A stretch of 64,000 nucleotides of DNA. It comes from Pseudaeromonas paramecii (GTDB lineage Bacteria > Pseudomonadota > Gammaproteobacteria > Enterobacterales > Aeromonadaceae). The notes below the pieces were generated by a model that had not been told where the DNA came from, ran no database searches, and saw only the letters and a list, made by a program, of their open reading frames with translations. The stretch is taken from the NCBI RefSeq assembly GCF_039540575.1, contig NZ_BAABFC010000003.1:62001-126000 (forward strand). The letters are read 5' to 3'. Below are positions 33,563-41,469 of the stretch, one piece after another. The position numbers and the translations under genes are program-made. Within the stretch, counting starts at the first letter, position 1; the number at the start of each line of letters is the position of its first letter.

Positions 33563-34936
33563 TTAACCCTGCAGCGCCGATCCCTCGGCAATGGGACTCA
33601 CAAGAACCTTTTTTTCCCAGCGCCGGCTCTTCCAACGCCAGTACATGGCCAGGCCCCGGGTCCATTCGTCGGCGGCAAACGCCAGCCAGATCCCAACCAG
33701 ACCCCAGCCCAGATGCAGCCCCAGGAACCAGGCCAGCGGAATGGCCAGCCCCCACATGGAGAGGATGGCCATCATCAGCGGGAAGCGGGCATCGCCGGTG
33801 GCCCGCAGCGAGTTGATCACCACGATATTGAAGGTGCGCCCGGGTTCCAGGATCAGGCTGATGAAGAACAGCTGGGTGGCCATGGCCACGATTTCCTGAT
33901 CATCCGTAAACAGGCTCATGAAGAAGTGGCCACCGCCGAAGGCCGCCGGCACCACCACGGCGGCGGTCACCAGCAGCCCCAGCTTGAGACTGCGCAGCAG
34001 CTGGTGATAGGCCTGCTCGAACTTGCCCGCCCCCACCAGATGGCCGATGAGGATCTCGGTGCCCAGGCCGATGGACAGGCCGAACAGCAGGATGAACAGG
34101 CAGATCTGGAAGAAGAACGACTGGGTAGCCAAGGCCTTGTCCCCCAGCAGGGCGACGAAGGAGGTCACCACCATGAACTGCAGCATCCAGGAGAGGTTCT
34201 CCCCGGCGGCCGGCAGACCGATATGCATGATCTTGCCCAGCACGGCCCGCGGCCAGTGGAAGAAGCGCAACGGATAGAGGCGGATGCCGGTGCGGGCCTG
34301 CAGCAGGTAGACCAGCAGGGCCACCGCCACCAGCCGGCCCACCACGGTACTCCAGGCCACCCCGGCCACCCCCAGCTGGGGCAGGCCGAACCAGCCGAAC
34401 AGCAGCAGGGCATTGCCGACGAAGGTGATGAGGTTGGCCACCAGGGTCACGTACATGGCCTCCCGGGTGTGGCCATGGGCCCGCAGGGTGGCCGCCAGGC
34501 AGAGACTGGCCGCCTCCGGTACCAGCAAGAGGCCTATGATGGTCAGGTAGCTATGCCCATCCTGCATCAGGTTGTCCGGCATGTTCATCAGGTGCAGCAG
34601 GCCATCGGCGCCCAGCAGCACCACCAGCATGGCCACCAGGCCCACCAGCAGGTTGAAGCCGATGGCGGTGTGCACCACCTGGCGGGCCATGCGCCGGTTG
34701 CCGGATCCCAAATACTGGGCGATCACCACGCTGCAGCCGATGCCGATGAAGTTGAACAGGGTGATGCACAGATCCAGGATCTGGTTGCCCACCGCCAGGG
34801 CGGCCACCGCCTGGTAGGAGACGTGGCCCACCATGAAGGTGTTGAGGGCGCCGGTGAGAAAGTGAAACGCCAGATCGATGAACAGCGGCCAGGTCAGCTG
34901 AAACAGCGACCCGGGATTGTGTGAGGTAGAGGCCAT
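33563..34936 (-). CDS. MATE-family multidrug efflux transporter
   Basis: 457 residues with 12 membrane segments in two MatE repeats (about 10-170 and 235-395). The N terminus LTWPLFIDLAFHFLTGALNTFMVGHVS and the QILDLCITLFNFIGIGCSVVIAQYLG region are typical. It exports organic cations against sodium or proton gradients. It is a single gene; nothing nearby points to a substrate. The ATG at 34936 is the first plausible start, followed immediately by family homology. Confidence 0.88.
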   Translation of the reverse strand: MASTSHNPGSLFQLTWPLFIDLAFHFLTGALNTFMVGHVSYQAVAALAVGNQILDLCITLFNFIGIGCSVVIAQYLGSGNRRMARQVVHTAIGFNLLVGLVAMLVVLLGADGLLHLMNMPDNLMQDGHSYLTIIGLLLVPEAASLCLAATLRAHGHTREAMYVTLVANLITFVGNALLLFGWFGLPQLGVAGVAWSTVVGRLVAVALLVYLLQARTGIRLYPLRFFHWPRAVLGKIMHIGLPAAGENLSWMLQFMVVTSFVALLGDKALATQSFFFQICLFILLFGLSIGLGTEILIGHLVGAGKFEQAYHQLLRSLKLGLLVTAAVVVPAAFGGGHFFMSLFTDDQEIVAMATQLFFISLILEPGRTFNIVVINSLRATGDARFPLMMAILSMWGLAIPLAWFLGLHLGWGLVGIWLAFAADEWTRGLAMYWRWKSRRWEKKVLVSPIAEGSALQG

Positions 34937-35046
34937 GGATAAAAAACCTGAGCAGGCGGATAGAAAACGGCAGCAGGGATTAGACGCCAGAGTGTGATCC
35001 AGCGCAATCCCTACCTTGGGTGGAGACGGGGGGTGGAAGGCGCCAT

Positions 35047-35469
35047 TTAGGCGCCACTTGGGTCGCTCACGAAGGCCAGCTTGGTGAGGCCGTGGCGGGA
35101 GGCCTGGGCCATCAGCTTGGCCACCTGCTCGTAGGGCACCTGCTTGTCCACCTTGAGCTGCAGCTCGGGTTGCGGCTGCTTGTCCGCCAGCTGGCCCATC
35201 TTGTCGTCCAGACAGGCACTGTCGCAGGGCTCGCCGTTCCAGAAGCTCTGCCCCTGGGCATCCAGCGCCAGGCTGATGTCATCCGGCTTGGGCTGATTCT
35301 CGGCACTGCTGGCCTCCGGCAGCTCCAGCTTCACCGCGTTGGTCAGCAGGGGCGCGGTGATCATGAAGACAATCAGCAGCACCAGCATCACATCGATCAT
35401 GGGGATCATGTTGATGTCCGCCATCGGCTGCTCCTCCCCCTCCTCTCCCCCCAGGCGTCCGAAGGCCAT
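35047..35469 (-). CDS. exbD: ExbD/TolR-type energiser protein
   Basis: 140 residues: a cytoplasmic tail, one membrane helix with the key Asp in MADINMIPMIDVMLVLLIVFM (about 16-36), then a periplasmic domain. With ExbB it forms the proton-driven motor that energises TonB. The ATG overlaps the exbB stop (ATGA). It is the last gene of the iron-uptake operon. An extra insert with two Cys (GEPCDSACLDDK, about 77-88) in the periplasmic domain is unusual. The adjacent TonB and receptor genes decide ExbD over TolR. Confidence 0.92.
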   Translation of the reverse strand: MAFGRLGGEEGEEQPMADINMIPMIDVMLVLLIVFMITAPLLTNAVKLELPEASSAENQPKPDDISLALDAQGQSFWNGEPCDSACLDDKMGQLADKQPQPELQLKVDKQVPYEQVAKLMAQASRHGLTKLAFVSDPSGA

Positions 35470-36170
35470 CAGCGCACCTCCTGGCTCTGCCGGCCGCCCG
35501 TGGTGAGCAGGGCGTGCAAGTCATGGGCGAAGCCTTCCAGCGAGGCCATCTTCAGGCGGTTGAGCCGCACGAACAGGTTGTAGATCAGCACCGCCGGCAG
35601 GGCCACCGCCAGGCCGAAGCCCGTCATCACCAGGGCCTCGCCCACCGGGCCCGCCACCTTGTCCAGGCTGCTCTGGCCGCTGGCACCTATGGCCAGCAGG
35701 GCGTGATAGATGCCCCAGACGGTGCCGAACAGGCCGACAAAGGGGGCTGCCGAGCCCACCGAGGCCAGGAAGGTCAGCCCCGCCTCCAGCCGCAACCGCT
35801 CCCGGCTGATGGCGTGGCGCAGGGCCCGCAGCACAAACTCCTCGCCCGAGCCCAACAGCAGGCGCCCCTCCGCCTGCTGGGCCTGGCGGGCAGCCCCCAG
35901 GGCGGCGGCACACAGGCGGCCATAGGCTTCGTTGGCGCCGCTGGCCAGCTGGCCGGCCACCGCCTCCAGATCCGGGCACTGCCAGAAGCCCTTGAGGTAG
36001 GCGCGGCTGCGGCGCTTCTCCTGCCAGGCCACCCAGCACTTGAACAGCAGGTAATAGAGGGTACCCATGGACATCAGGATCAAGAGCACCAGGGGCACCA
36101 GCCCCAGGCCCGAGTTCTGGGTCAACAGCTGGGCCATGCCCATGGCGCCAGGCTCGACGTTTGGATTCAT
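35469..36170 (-). CDS. exbB: ExbB/MotA/TolQ-type proton channel
   Basis: 233 residues with three membrane segments (about 20-42, 130-155 and 175-200). The SAAPFVGLFGTVWGIYHALLAIG motif and the EALVMTGFGLAVALPAVLIYNLF helix are the MotA/TolQ/ExbB core. ExbB pentamers enclose an ExbD dimer and convert proton flow to motion of TonB. It starts four bases after the tonB stop and overlaps exbD. It serves the iron-uptake system encoded upstream. Confidence 0.93.
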   Translation of the reverse strand: MNPNVEPGAMGMAQLLTQNSGLGLVPLVLLILMSMGTLYYLLFKCWVAWQEKRRSRAYLKGFWQCPDLEAVAGQLASGANEAYGRLCAAALGAARQAQQAEGRLLLGSGEEFVLRALRHAISRERLRLEAGLTFLASVGSAAPFVGLFGTVWGIYHALLAIGASGQSSLDKVAGPVGEALVMTGFGLAVALPAVLIYNLFVRLNRLKMASLEGFAHDLHALLTTGGRQSQEVR

Positions 36171-36174
36171 CCGA

Positions 36175-37041
36175 TTAACTCCTCAATTGAAAAACGATGG
36201 GGACGCGCACCCAGGCTGCCACCTTCTGTTCGCCACGCCGCGCCGGCACGAAGCGCCAGCTCAGCACCGTCTTGCGGGCCGCCTCGTCCAGCCGCGGATG
36301 ACCGCTGCCCTGGGCCAGCTCCACCGCCAGGGGCTGACCGTCGGCGGAGACTCTGACCCGTAGCATCACCTTGCCCTCCTCGCGAAACCGCCGGGACAGG
36401 GGCGGATAGGCGGGGGCCGGGTTGTTCAGGTAGGCGGCGTTGAATTGGGGGGACGACTGGCTGGGCCCAGGCTGCCCCTGCTTCTGTGTCTGCTGGGCCG
36501 GCGCACTGGCCACCGGCGCCGGCGCGGCCGCCTGAGGGGCGGCAGGCGACGCCTGGGGTGCCGGCGGCACCGGCTTGGCCCGTGCCACGGGCTTGGGTTT
36601 AGCCGTCGGCTTGGGCTTCGCCACAGGTGTTGGCTTGGGCTCAGGCTTGGGTTCCGGCTTGGGCGGTGGCGGCTGGACTGCCTGGGGGGCCGGCGGCGTC
36701 TGCGGAGCCGCCACCACAGGCGCCGGTGCCGCGACCCAGCGCACCGCCACCACGCCGGGCGGCGTAACCGGCACCTCAATGGCGGGCTGATGCCACAGGG
36801 CCCAGGCGGCGCCCAGGTGGGTCAGCAGCACCAGCAGGCCGCACACCAGCCGGCTACGCTGACCACCCAGAGGGCAGCTGCGCGGTGCCGCCACCTGGGG
36901 CAGCGGCCGGGCCGACGCCGGCCGCACTGGCCTGGGCCCTTGCCTGGCCCGGCGACTGTCTTGCCAAGCCAGTTGGCGATCTTGGCAAGCCAGCTGGCGC
37001 TCATTCCACGCCAGTTGGCTATGCAGGGCGGCAGTGGTCAT
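36175..37041 (-). CDS. tonB: TonB energy transducer with extended N terminus
   Basis: 288 residues. Residues 1-60 form an unusually long basic cytoplasmic tail with three tandem seven-residue units (QLAWNER, QLACQDR, QLAWQDS at 9-29). A membrane anchor follows (about 65-84), then a Pro/Lys/Ala-rich periplasmic spacer (PKPEPKPEPKPTPVAKPKP) and the C-terminal TonB domain (about 198-288) with NPAPAYPPLSRRFREEGKV and the RFVPARRG strand. The start is supported by GAGGAG six bases before ATG 37041. It spans the periplasm to energise the receptor encoded in the same operon. Confidence 0.92.
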   Translation of the reverse strand: MTTAALHSQLAWNERQLACQDRQLAWQDSRRARQGPRPVRPASARPLPQVAAPRSCPLGGQRSRLVCGLLVLLTHLGAAWALWHQPAIEVPVTPPGVVAVRWVAAPAPVVAAPQTPPAPQAVQPPPPKPEPKPEPKPTPVAKPKPTAKPKPVARAKPVPPAPQASPAAPQAAAPAPVASAPAQQTQKQGQPGPSQSSPQFNAAYLNNPAPAYPPLSRRFREEGKVMLRVRVSADGQPLAVELAQGSGHPRLDEAARKTVLSWRFVPARRGEQKVAAWVRVPIVFQLRS

Positions 37042-37074
37042 AGAACTCCTCCTCTACGCGGCTTGCCGGCGTCA

Positions 37075-39072
37075 TCAGGTGCGACGCCACAGACAACACA
37101 GGAAATAGAGACCGCCCAACAGGGAGGCCATCAGGCCGGCGGGCACCTGATCCGGAAACAGCCACAGCCGCCCCAACCAGTCCGCCAGCAGCATCACCAA
37201 GGCCCCCAGCAGGCTGGCACCCAGCAGCTGCTCCCGGGCACGGCACAGGCCCAACTGGCGGGCCAGATGGGGCGCCAGCAGACCGACGAAGCTGATGGGG
37301 CCCACCAGCAGGGTGGCGGCCGTGGTCAGCAGCGCCGCCAGGGCCAGCAATCCCAGGCGGCTGCGCTGCGGGCCGACGCCAAAGGCGCTGGCACTGGCGG
37401 TTCCCAGGGGCAGCAGCTCCAGCCAGCGACACAGGGGCCACAGCAGCAGGCCAGCGACCAGCGCCAGGGCCAGCAGCCCCAGGGCCAGGGGGCCGGTGAC
37501 GTAGTAGGTGGAGCCCGACATCCAGCTCAGCAGCTGCAGGCCGCGGGGATCGCCGCTGCCCAGCACCAGGCTCTGGGCCGCCCCGTACAAGGTGGTGAGG
37601 GTCATGCCGCACAACAGCAACTTAAGCGGCGAGAAGTGGGAACGCCGGCTCCACCACAGCAGCAGGGCCAACAGGCCGAAGGCACTGCCCGCCCCCACCA
37701 GCAGCTGCAGGCCGCGACCGGCTTCCGGCAGCAAGAGCCCCAGCAGGATCAGCCCCAGACCGCAGCTGCTGCTGATCCCCAGCACTTCCGGGCTGGCCAG
37801 GGGATTGCCCGCCAGCCGCTGGACTATCACCCCCGCCTGGGCCAGCAACAGGCCGGCGGCCAGGGCCCCCAGCAAGCGCGGCAGACGCCACTCCAGCAGC
37901 AGATCCGCCTCGCCGCCCCACTGCCAGCCCGATGGACCCCGGGCCAGCATCAGCCCCAGCAGACCGGCCACCAGGCTCAACCCCAGCAAGCCACCCAGCA
38001 GCCGGGCCGGCTTGCCATGGCGGGCCGGACCGGCGGCCGCCGAGGCCGGCGCCTCCGGCAGACTCAGCCTGAGCACCAGGGCCCCCAGCAGGGGCGCCCC
38101 CAGCAGGGCAACCAGGCTGCCGGTGGGGGCATCCCCCTGCAGCGGCAGATAGCGCACCAGGGCGTCGGCCAACAGCAGCAGGGCGGCACCGAACAGGCTG
38201 GCGGCCAGCAGACGGGGCCCCAGGCGACGGGCGCCGCTGAGGCGGGCCAGCAGGGGGGCGGCCAGGGCCACCAGGCTCACCACCCCCACCTGACTCACCA
38301 CCTGGGCACTCAGAAAGATGGCCAGTCCCAGGGCCAGCAGCCGCAGGCGACCCGGCGAGGCCCCCAGGCTGCGCACCCCCTGATCCGCCATGGCCAGCAG
38401 CCCCAGGGGTCGCACCAGCAAAGCCGCCAGGGCCGCGGCCACCGCCAGGGCCGGTGCCAGCTGCCGCACCGGCTGCCAGCCATCCTGGGCCAGGGAGCCG
38501 GCCAGGTGGCTGTGCAGCGCCAGCAGAGCGATGTCGTGTCGCAGCATCAGCAGGGTCAGCAGGGCGCTGCAGATCAGGCTCACCAGCAGACCCGCCAGCA
38601 GCAGGGCCAGGGGTGAATAGTGGCGGCGCGCCGCCAGTCCCAGCACCAGGGCCGCCGCCAGGGCGCCGCCCCCCATGGCCAGCCACTGGCCGCCCTGTTG
38701 CAGCCAGTGGGGCTGATAGAGGGTGCCCAGGGCCAGAGCCAGCAAAGCGCCACCCTGGATCCCCAGGGTCTCCGGCGCCGCCAGCGGGTTGCCCAGCCCC
38801 TGTTGCAACAAGGCGCCGGACAGGCCCAGGGCGCCACCGGCCAGCAGGCAGACCACCAGCCGTGGCAGCTGGGCGTAGCGCCACTCTAGGGCCGGCCAGC
38901 TCAGCTGGGCCGGGTCGGCGTGCCAGGCGCTGGCCCACTGGGCTAGGGGCCACAGCTGCTGCAACTGCCACAGGGCCAGGGTCAGGGCGGCCAGCAGGGC
39001 CAATCCCGCCCAGCCCAGGGCGCGGGAGGCCAGGGGCAGACGGTGGGGTAAGGTCAGGGTCTGGCTGCTCAT
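37075..39072 (-). CDS. fhuB: Double-length ferric hydroxamate ABC permease FhuB
   Basis: 665 residues built of two fused FecCD/BtuC-type permeases (about 1-330 and 345-665), each with about ten helices. The repeated motif appears as GNPLAAPETLGIQGG in the first half and GNPLASPEVLGISSS in the second. This fused form is characteristic of FhuB, which pairs with a FhuC dimer and FhuD. Its ATG overlaps the fhuD stop. It moves ferric hydroxamates from periplasm to cytoplasm. Strong leucine/alanine bias gives long open frames on the other strand, which are not genes. Confidence 0.94.
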   Translation of the reverse strand: MSSQTLTLPHRLPLASRALGWAGLALLAALTLALWQLQQLWPLAQWASAWHADPAQLSWPALEWRYAQLPRLVVCLLAGGALGLSGALLQQGLGNPLAAPETLGIQGGALLALALGTLYQPHWLQQGGQWLAMGGGALAAALVLGLAARRHYSPLALLLAGLLVSLICSALLTLLMLRHDIALLALHSHLAGSLAQDGWQPVRQLAPALAVAAALAALLVRPLGLLAMADQGVRSLGASPGRLRLLALGLAIFLSAQVVSQVGVVSLVALAAPLLARLSGARRLGPRLLAASLFGAALLLLADALVRYLPLQGDAPTGSLVALLGAPLLGALVLRLSLPEAPASAAAGPARHGKPARLLGGLLGLSLVAGLLGLMLARGPSGWQWGGEADLLLEWRLPRLLGALAAGLLLAQAGVIVQRLAGNPLASPEVLGISSSCGLGLILLGLLLPEAGRGLQLLVGAGSAFGLLALLLWWSRRSHFSPLKLLLCGMTLTTLYGAAQSLVLGSGDPRGLQLLSWMSGSTYYVTGPLALGLLALALVAGLLLWPLCRWLELLPLGTASASAFGVGPQRSRLGLLALAALLTTAATLLVGPISFVGLLAPHLARQLGLCRAREQLLGASLLGALVMLLADWLGRLWLFPDQVPAGLMASLLGGLYFLCCLWRRT

Positions 39073-39917
39073 CCGGCCTCCTGGGGATTGGGCCAGCGCT
39101 CGGCCAGCAGCTGGCTGAAGCGCAGCACGCTGGGCAGACCGTTACCCAGCCAGACCGCCGGCAGCCCCAGTACCCGACCGGCCTGCACCGCCGGCAACTG
39201 GCGCCACAACTGGTTGTCATCCAGCACCGACAGATCGGCAAACGGCAGGGGGTCGATGTAAAGGATCTGCGCCTCGGGCACCTTGGCCAAGTCGGTCAGG
39301 GGCAGGTTGCTGAAGCCCCAGGTGTTGGTGGCCTCCTGCATGGCCAGGGGCACCCCGGCCGCCGCCAGGGCGCCGCCGAACAGGCTCTGACGCCCCAGCA
39401 CCCAGGCATGCCGCCGGTCGGCGAAGCGCAAAAGGTAAAGGGGCGGCGCACCGTGCAACTGCCGGCCCAGGCTGGCCAGGGCCGCGTCGCTTTGGGCAAT
39501 TAGCGCCTCGGCCGCCGCGCTGCGACCCAGCCGGACCGCCAGCTCCCGGGTGGCCAGCTTGGCCTGCAGATAGCCATCGGGCTGCTGGGCGTCGTTGAAG
39601 GTCACCACCTGCACCGGGGCGATGCGGGCCAGTTGGGGCCTCAGGGTGGCCTGCAACGGAGCGATCAGGATGAGGTCCGGTCGCAGGGCGCGGATCAGCT
39701 CCAGATTGGGCTCCATGCGCAGGCCCACATCCACCACGGCGGCCGGCATGGGCATGTCGCCGCTCCAGATGCGGTAATCGGGGATCTGGGCAAAGCCCAC
39801 CGGCACCACCCCCAGGGCCAGCGCCGTCTCGCCGGATGCCCAGTCCAGGGCCACCACCCTGGGGGTAGCGAACGCGGGGACGGCGATCAGGGCCAGCAGC
39901 AGACAGAGCCAGCGCAT
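39069..39917 (-). CDS. fhuD: Periplasmic ferric siderophore-binding protein FhuD
   Basis: 282 residues from ATG 39917. A signal peptide (WLCLLLALIAVPAFA, cleavage near 17) precedes RVVALDWASGETALALGVVPVG, the standard opening of FhuD-type helical-backbone binding proteins. LELIRALRPDLILI and the C-terminal FSQLLAERW region complete the two lobes. No lipobox Cys is present, so it is a soluble periplasmic protein. It overlaps both neighbours by four bases (ATGA), a sign of coupled translation. Confidence 0.92.
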   Translation of the reverse strand: MRWLCLLLALIAVPAFATPRVVALDWASGETALALGVVPVGFAQIPDYRIWSGDMPMPAAVVDVGLRMEPNLELIRALRPDLILIAPLQATLRPQLARIAPVQVVTFNDAQQPDGYLQAKLATRELAVRLGRSAAAEALIAQSDAALASLGRQLHGAPPLYLLRFADRRHAWVLGRQSLFGGALAAAGVPLAMQEATNTWGFSNLPLTDLAKVPEAQILYIDPLPFADLSVLDDNQLWRQLPAVQAGRVLGLPAVWLGNGLPSVLRFSQLLAERWPNPQEAG

Positions 39918-40684
39918 CAGAGCACCACGCTCACCGGCTGACCGGATACCGGGTGCGGCAGCACCGTCATGGGCAGGCCATAGATGTCCGCCAGGGCGGC
40001 GCCATTCATCAGCTGAGCCGGGGTGCCGCGGCACAATAGGCGACCCTCGCGCAGGGCCACCAGATGGTCGCAGTAGCGGGCGGCCATGTTGATGTCGTGC
40101 AGCACCATGATGACCCCCAGGTTCAGCTGATGGCTGAGCCGCCGGATCAGATCCAGCACCTCCACCTGATGGGCCACATCCAGCGCCGAGGTGGGTTCAT
40201 CCAGCAGCAAAAATCGGGTCTGCTGAGCGATCAGGGTGGCGAGCCAGGCCCGCTGCCGCTCACCACCGGAGAGGGTGTCCACCAGGCGATGCCGGTAGGG
40301 CTGCATGCCGGTCAGGCTCAGGGCCTCCTCCACCGCCTGGCGGTCAGCCTCGCCAAAGCGGCCCAGCAAGCCATGCCAGGGCTGACGGCCAAAGCGCACC
40401 AGCTCCCCCACGGTCAACTGATCCGTGGCCGGCGGATGTTGCGGCAGGTAGGCCACCTGACGGGCGAACTCCCGGGTGGCGAAATCGGCCAAGGGAAGAC
40501 CGTCCAGGGTCAACCGCCCCTGGCTGCAGGCCTGCTGGCGAGCCAGCAGCTTGAGCAGGGTGGACTTGCCAGAGCCGTTATGGCCGATGAGCCCCACCAC
40601 TTCCCCCTGCACCAGGGTCAGATCCAGGGGGGCCAGCAAAAACCGTTCGCCGAGGGTGAACGCGGCCCCTTGCAGTTCAAACAT
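39917..40684 (-). CDS. fhuC: Ferric hydroxamate ABC ATPase FhuC
   Basis: 255 residues. Walker A GHNGSGKST (about 35-43), the signature LSGGERQRAWLA (about 138-149), Walker B RFLLLDEPTSALD (about 156-168) and the switch His in VLHDINMA are all intact. It powers import through FhuB. The first eight bases overlap the fhuF 3' end, and its last base pair shares ATGA with fhuD. Confidence 0.95.
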   Translation of the reverse strand: MFELQGAAFTLGERFLLAPLDLTLVQGEVVGLIGHNGSGKSTLLKLLARQQACSQGRLTLDGLPLADFATREFARQVAYLPQHPPATDQLTVGELVRFGRQPWHGLLGRFGEADRQAVEEALSLTGMQPYRHRLVDTLSGGERQRAWLATLIAQQTRFLLLDEPTSALDVAHQVEVLDLIRRLSHQLNLGVIMVLHDINMAARYCDHLVALREGRLLCRGTPAQLMNGAALADIYGLPMTVLPHPVSGQPVSVVL

Positions 40685-41468
40685 GGCTCTCCTCCAAACC
40701 AGGCAGGGCCTGGGGGCAGCTGGGGCAGAGCCCCAGACCCGGCAGGCGATGGCGCTGACAGCAGATGCGACGCATGGGCTCGCTCACCCCGCCCCGGCAG
40801 CGCAGGCGCACCGGCTGGTAGAGGGGGTTGCGGCCGATAAGCCGGCTCACGGGATCGGCGGCGGCCACCGCGGGCCACTCCCGGGCCAGCACATAGGCCT
40901 GGGCGGCCTGGCGACGACACTCGGCCGGCTCCCGCTGGGCGGGAGTCAGCTCCGCCAGCGCCTGCGCCAGGGGCTCGGCCGACAGATACCAGTGCCAGTA
41001 GCAGGCGGCGTTGGACCAGAGCACCCGGGGCCGGCAGGCCGCCACCCGGCTCAGGGCGGCAAACCAGGGCCAGAGCCCGCAGGCCAGCAGGGGCCAGGGA
41101 TCCGCACTCTGGCCAGTGGGCCCGCGGGTCTGAACGAGGGTGGCCCGCAAGGTCTCATCCAGTGCCAGATGCCAGTCACCCTGGTGGTGACCAGTCAGGA
41201 TCCAGCCGTTGAGCTGACCCAGCAGCACCTGGAAACACAGGCCCCGAGACCACTCGGAGGCCAGGGCCTCCTGTTGCTCCTCCGGCCAGGCCGCAAGATC
41301 CGTCACCGCCGGCAGATCGGCAAAGTGGTGCCGACCATAGGCCAGCAGCACAGCCGCCAGGCGTGTATCCGCCTCGGATGCCAACCAGGGGTTGGCCGCC
41401 ACTCCCATCAGGGGAGCGGCGGTCCGGGTCGGGCTAGGGGTGAAGCTCAGCCGCGCCACCTGGCTCAC
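40677..41468 (-). CDS. fhuF: Siderophore-iron reductase FhuF
   Basis: 263 residues from a GTG at 41468, one base after the receptor stop. The C terminus carries the FhuF iron-sulfur pattern CC-x10-C-x2-C (ICCQRHRLPGLGLCPSC), which binds an unusual [2Fe-2S] cluster. FhuF reduces ferric hydroxamates in the cytoplasm to release iron. The GTG start has no strong ribosome site, so translation may depend on coupling to the receptor gene; a start further in cannot be excluded. Confidence 0.9.
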   Translation of the reverse strand: MSQVARLSFTPSPTRTAAPLMGVAANPWLASEADTRLAAVLLAYGRHHFADLPAVTDLAAWPEEQQEALASEWSRGLCFQVLLGQLNGWILTGHHQGDWHLALDETLRATLVQTRGPTGQSADPWPLLACGLWPWFAALSRVAACRPRVLWSNAACYWHWYLSAEPLAQALAELTPAQREPAECRRQAAQAYVLAREWPAVAAADPVSRLIGRNPLYQPVRLRCRGGVSEPMRRICCQRHRLPGLGLCPSCPQALPGLEESHV

Positions 41469-41469
41469 C

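Noticed and set aside
36445..38616. Long plus-strand open frame across tonB and fhuB
   Set aside because: A shadow of GC-rich fhuB with Gln/Arg-rich low-complexity translation; the minus-strand fhuB and tonB are clear.
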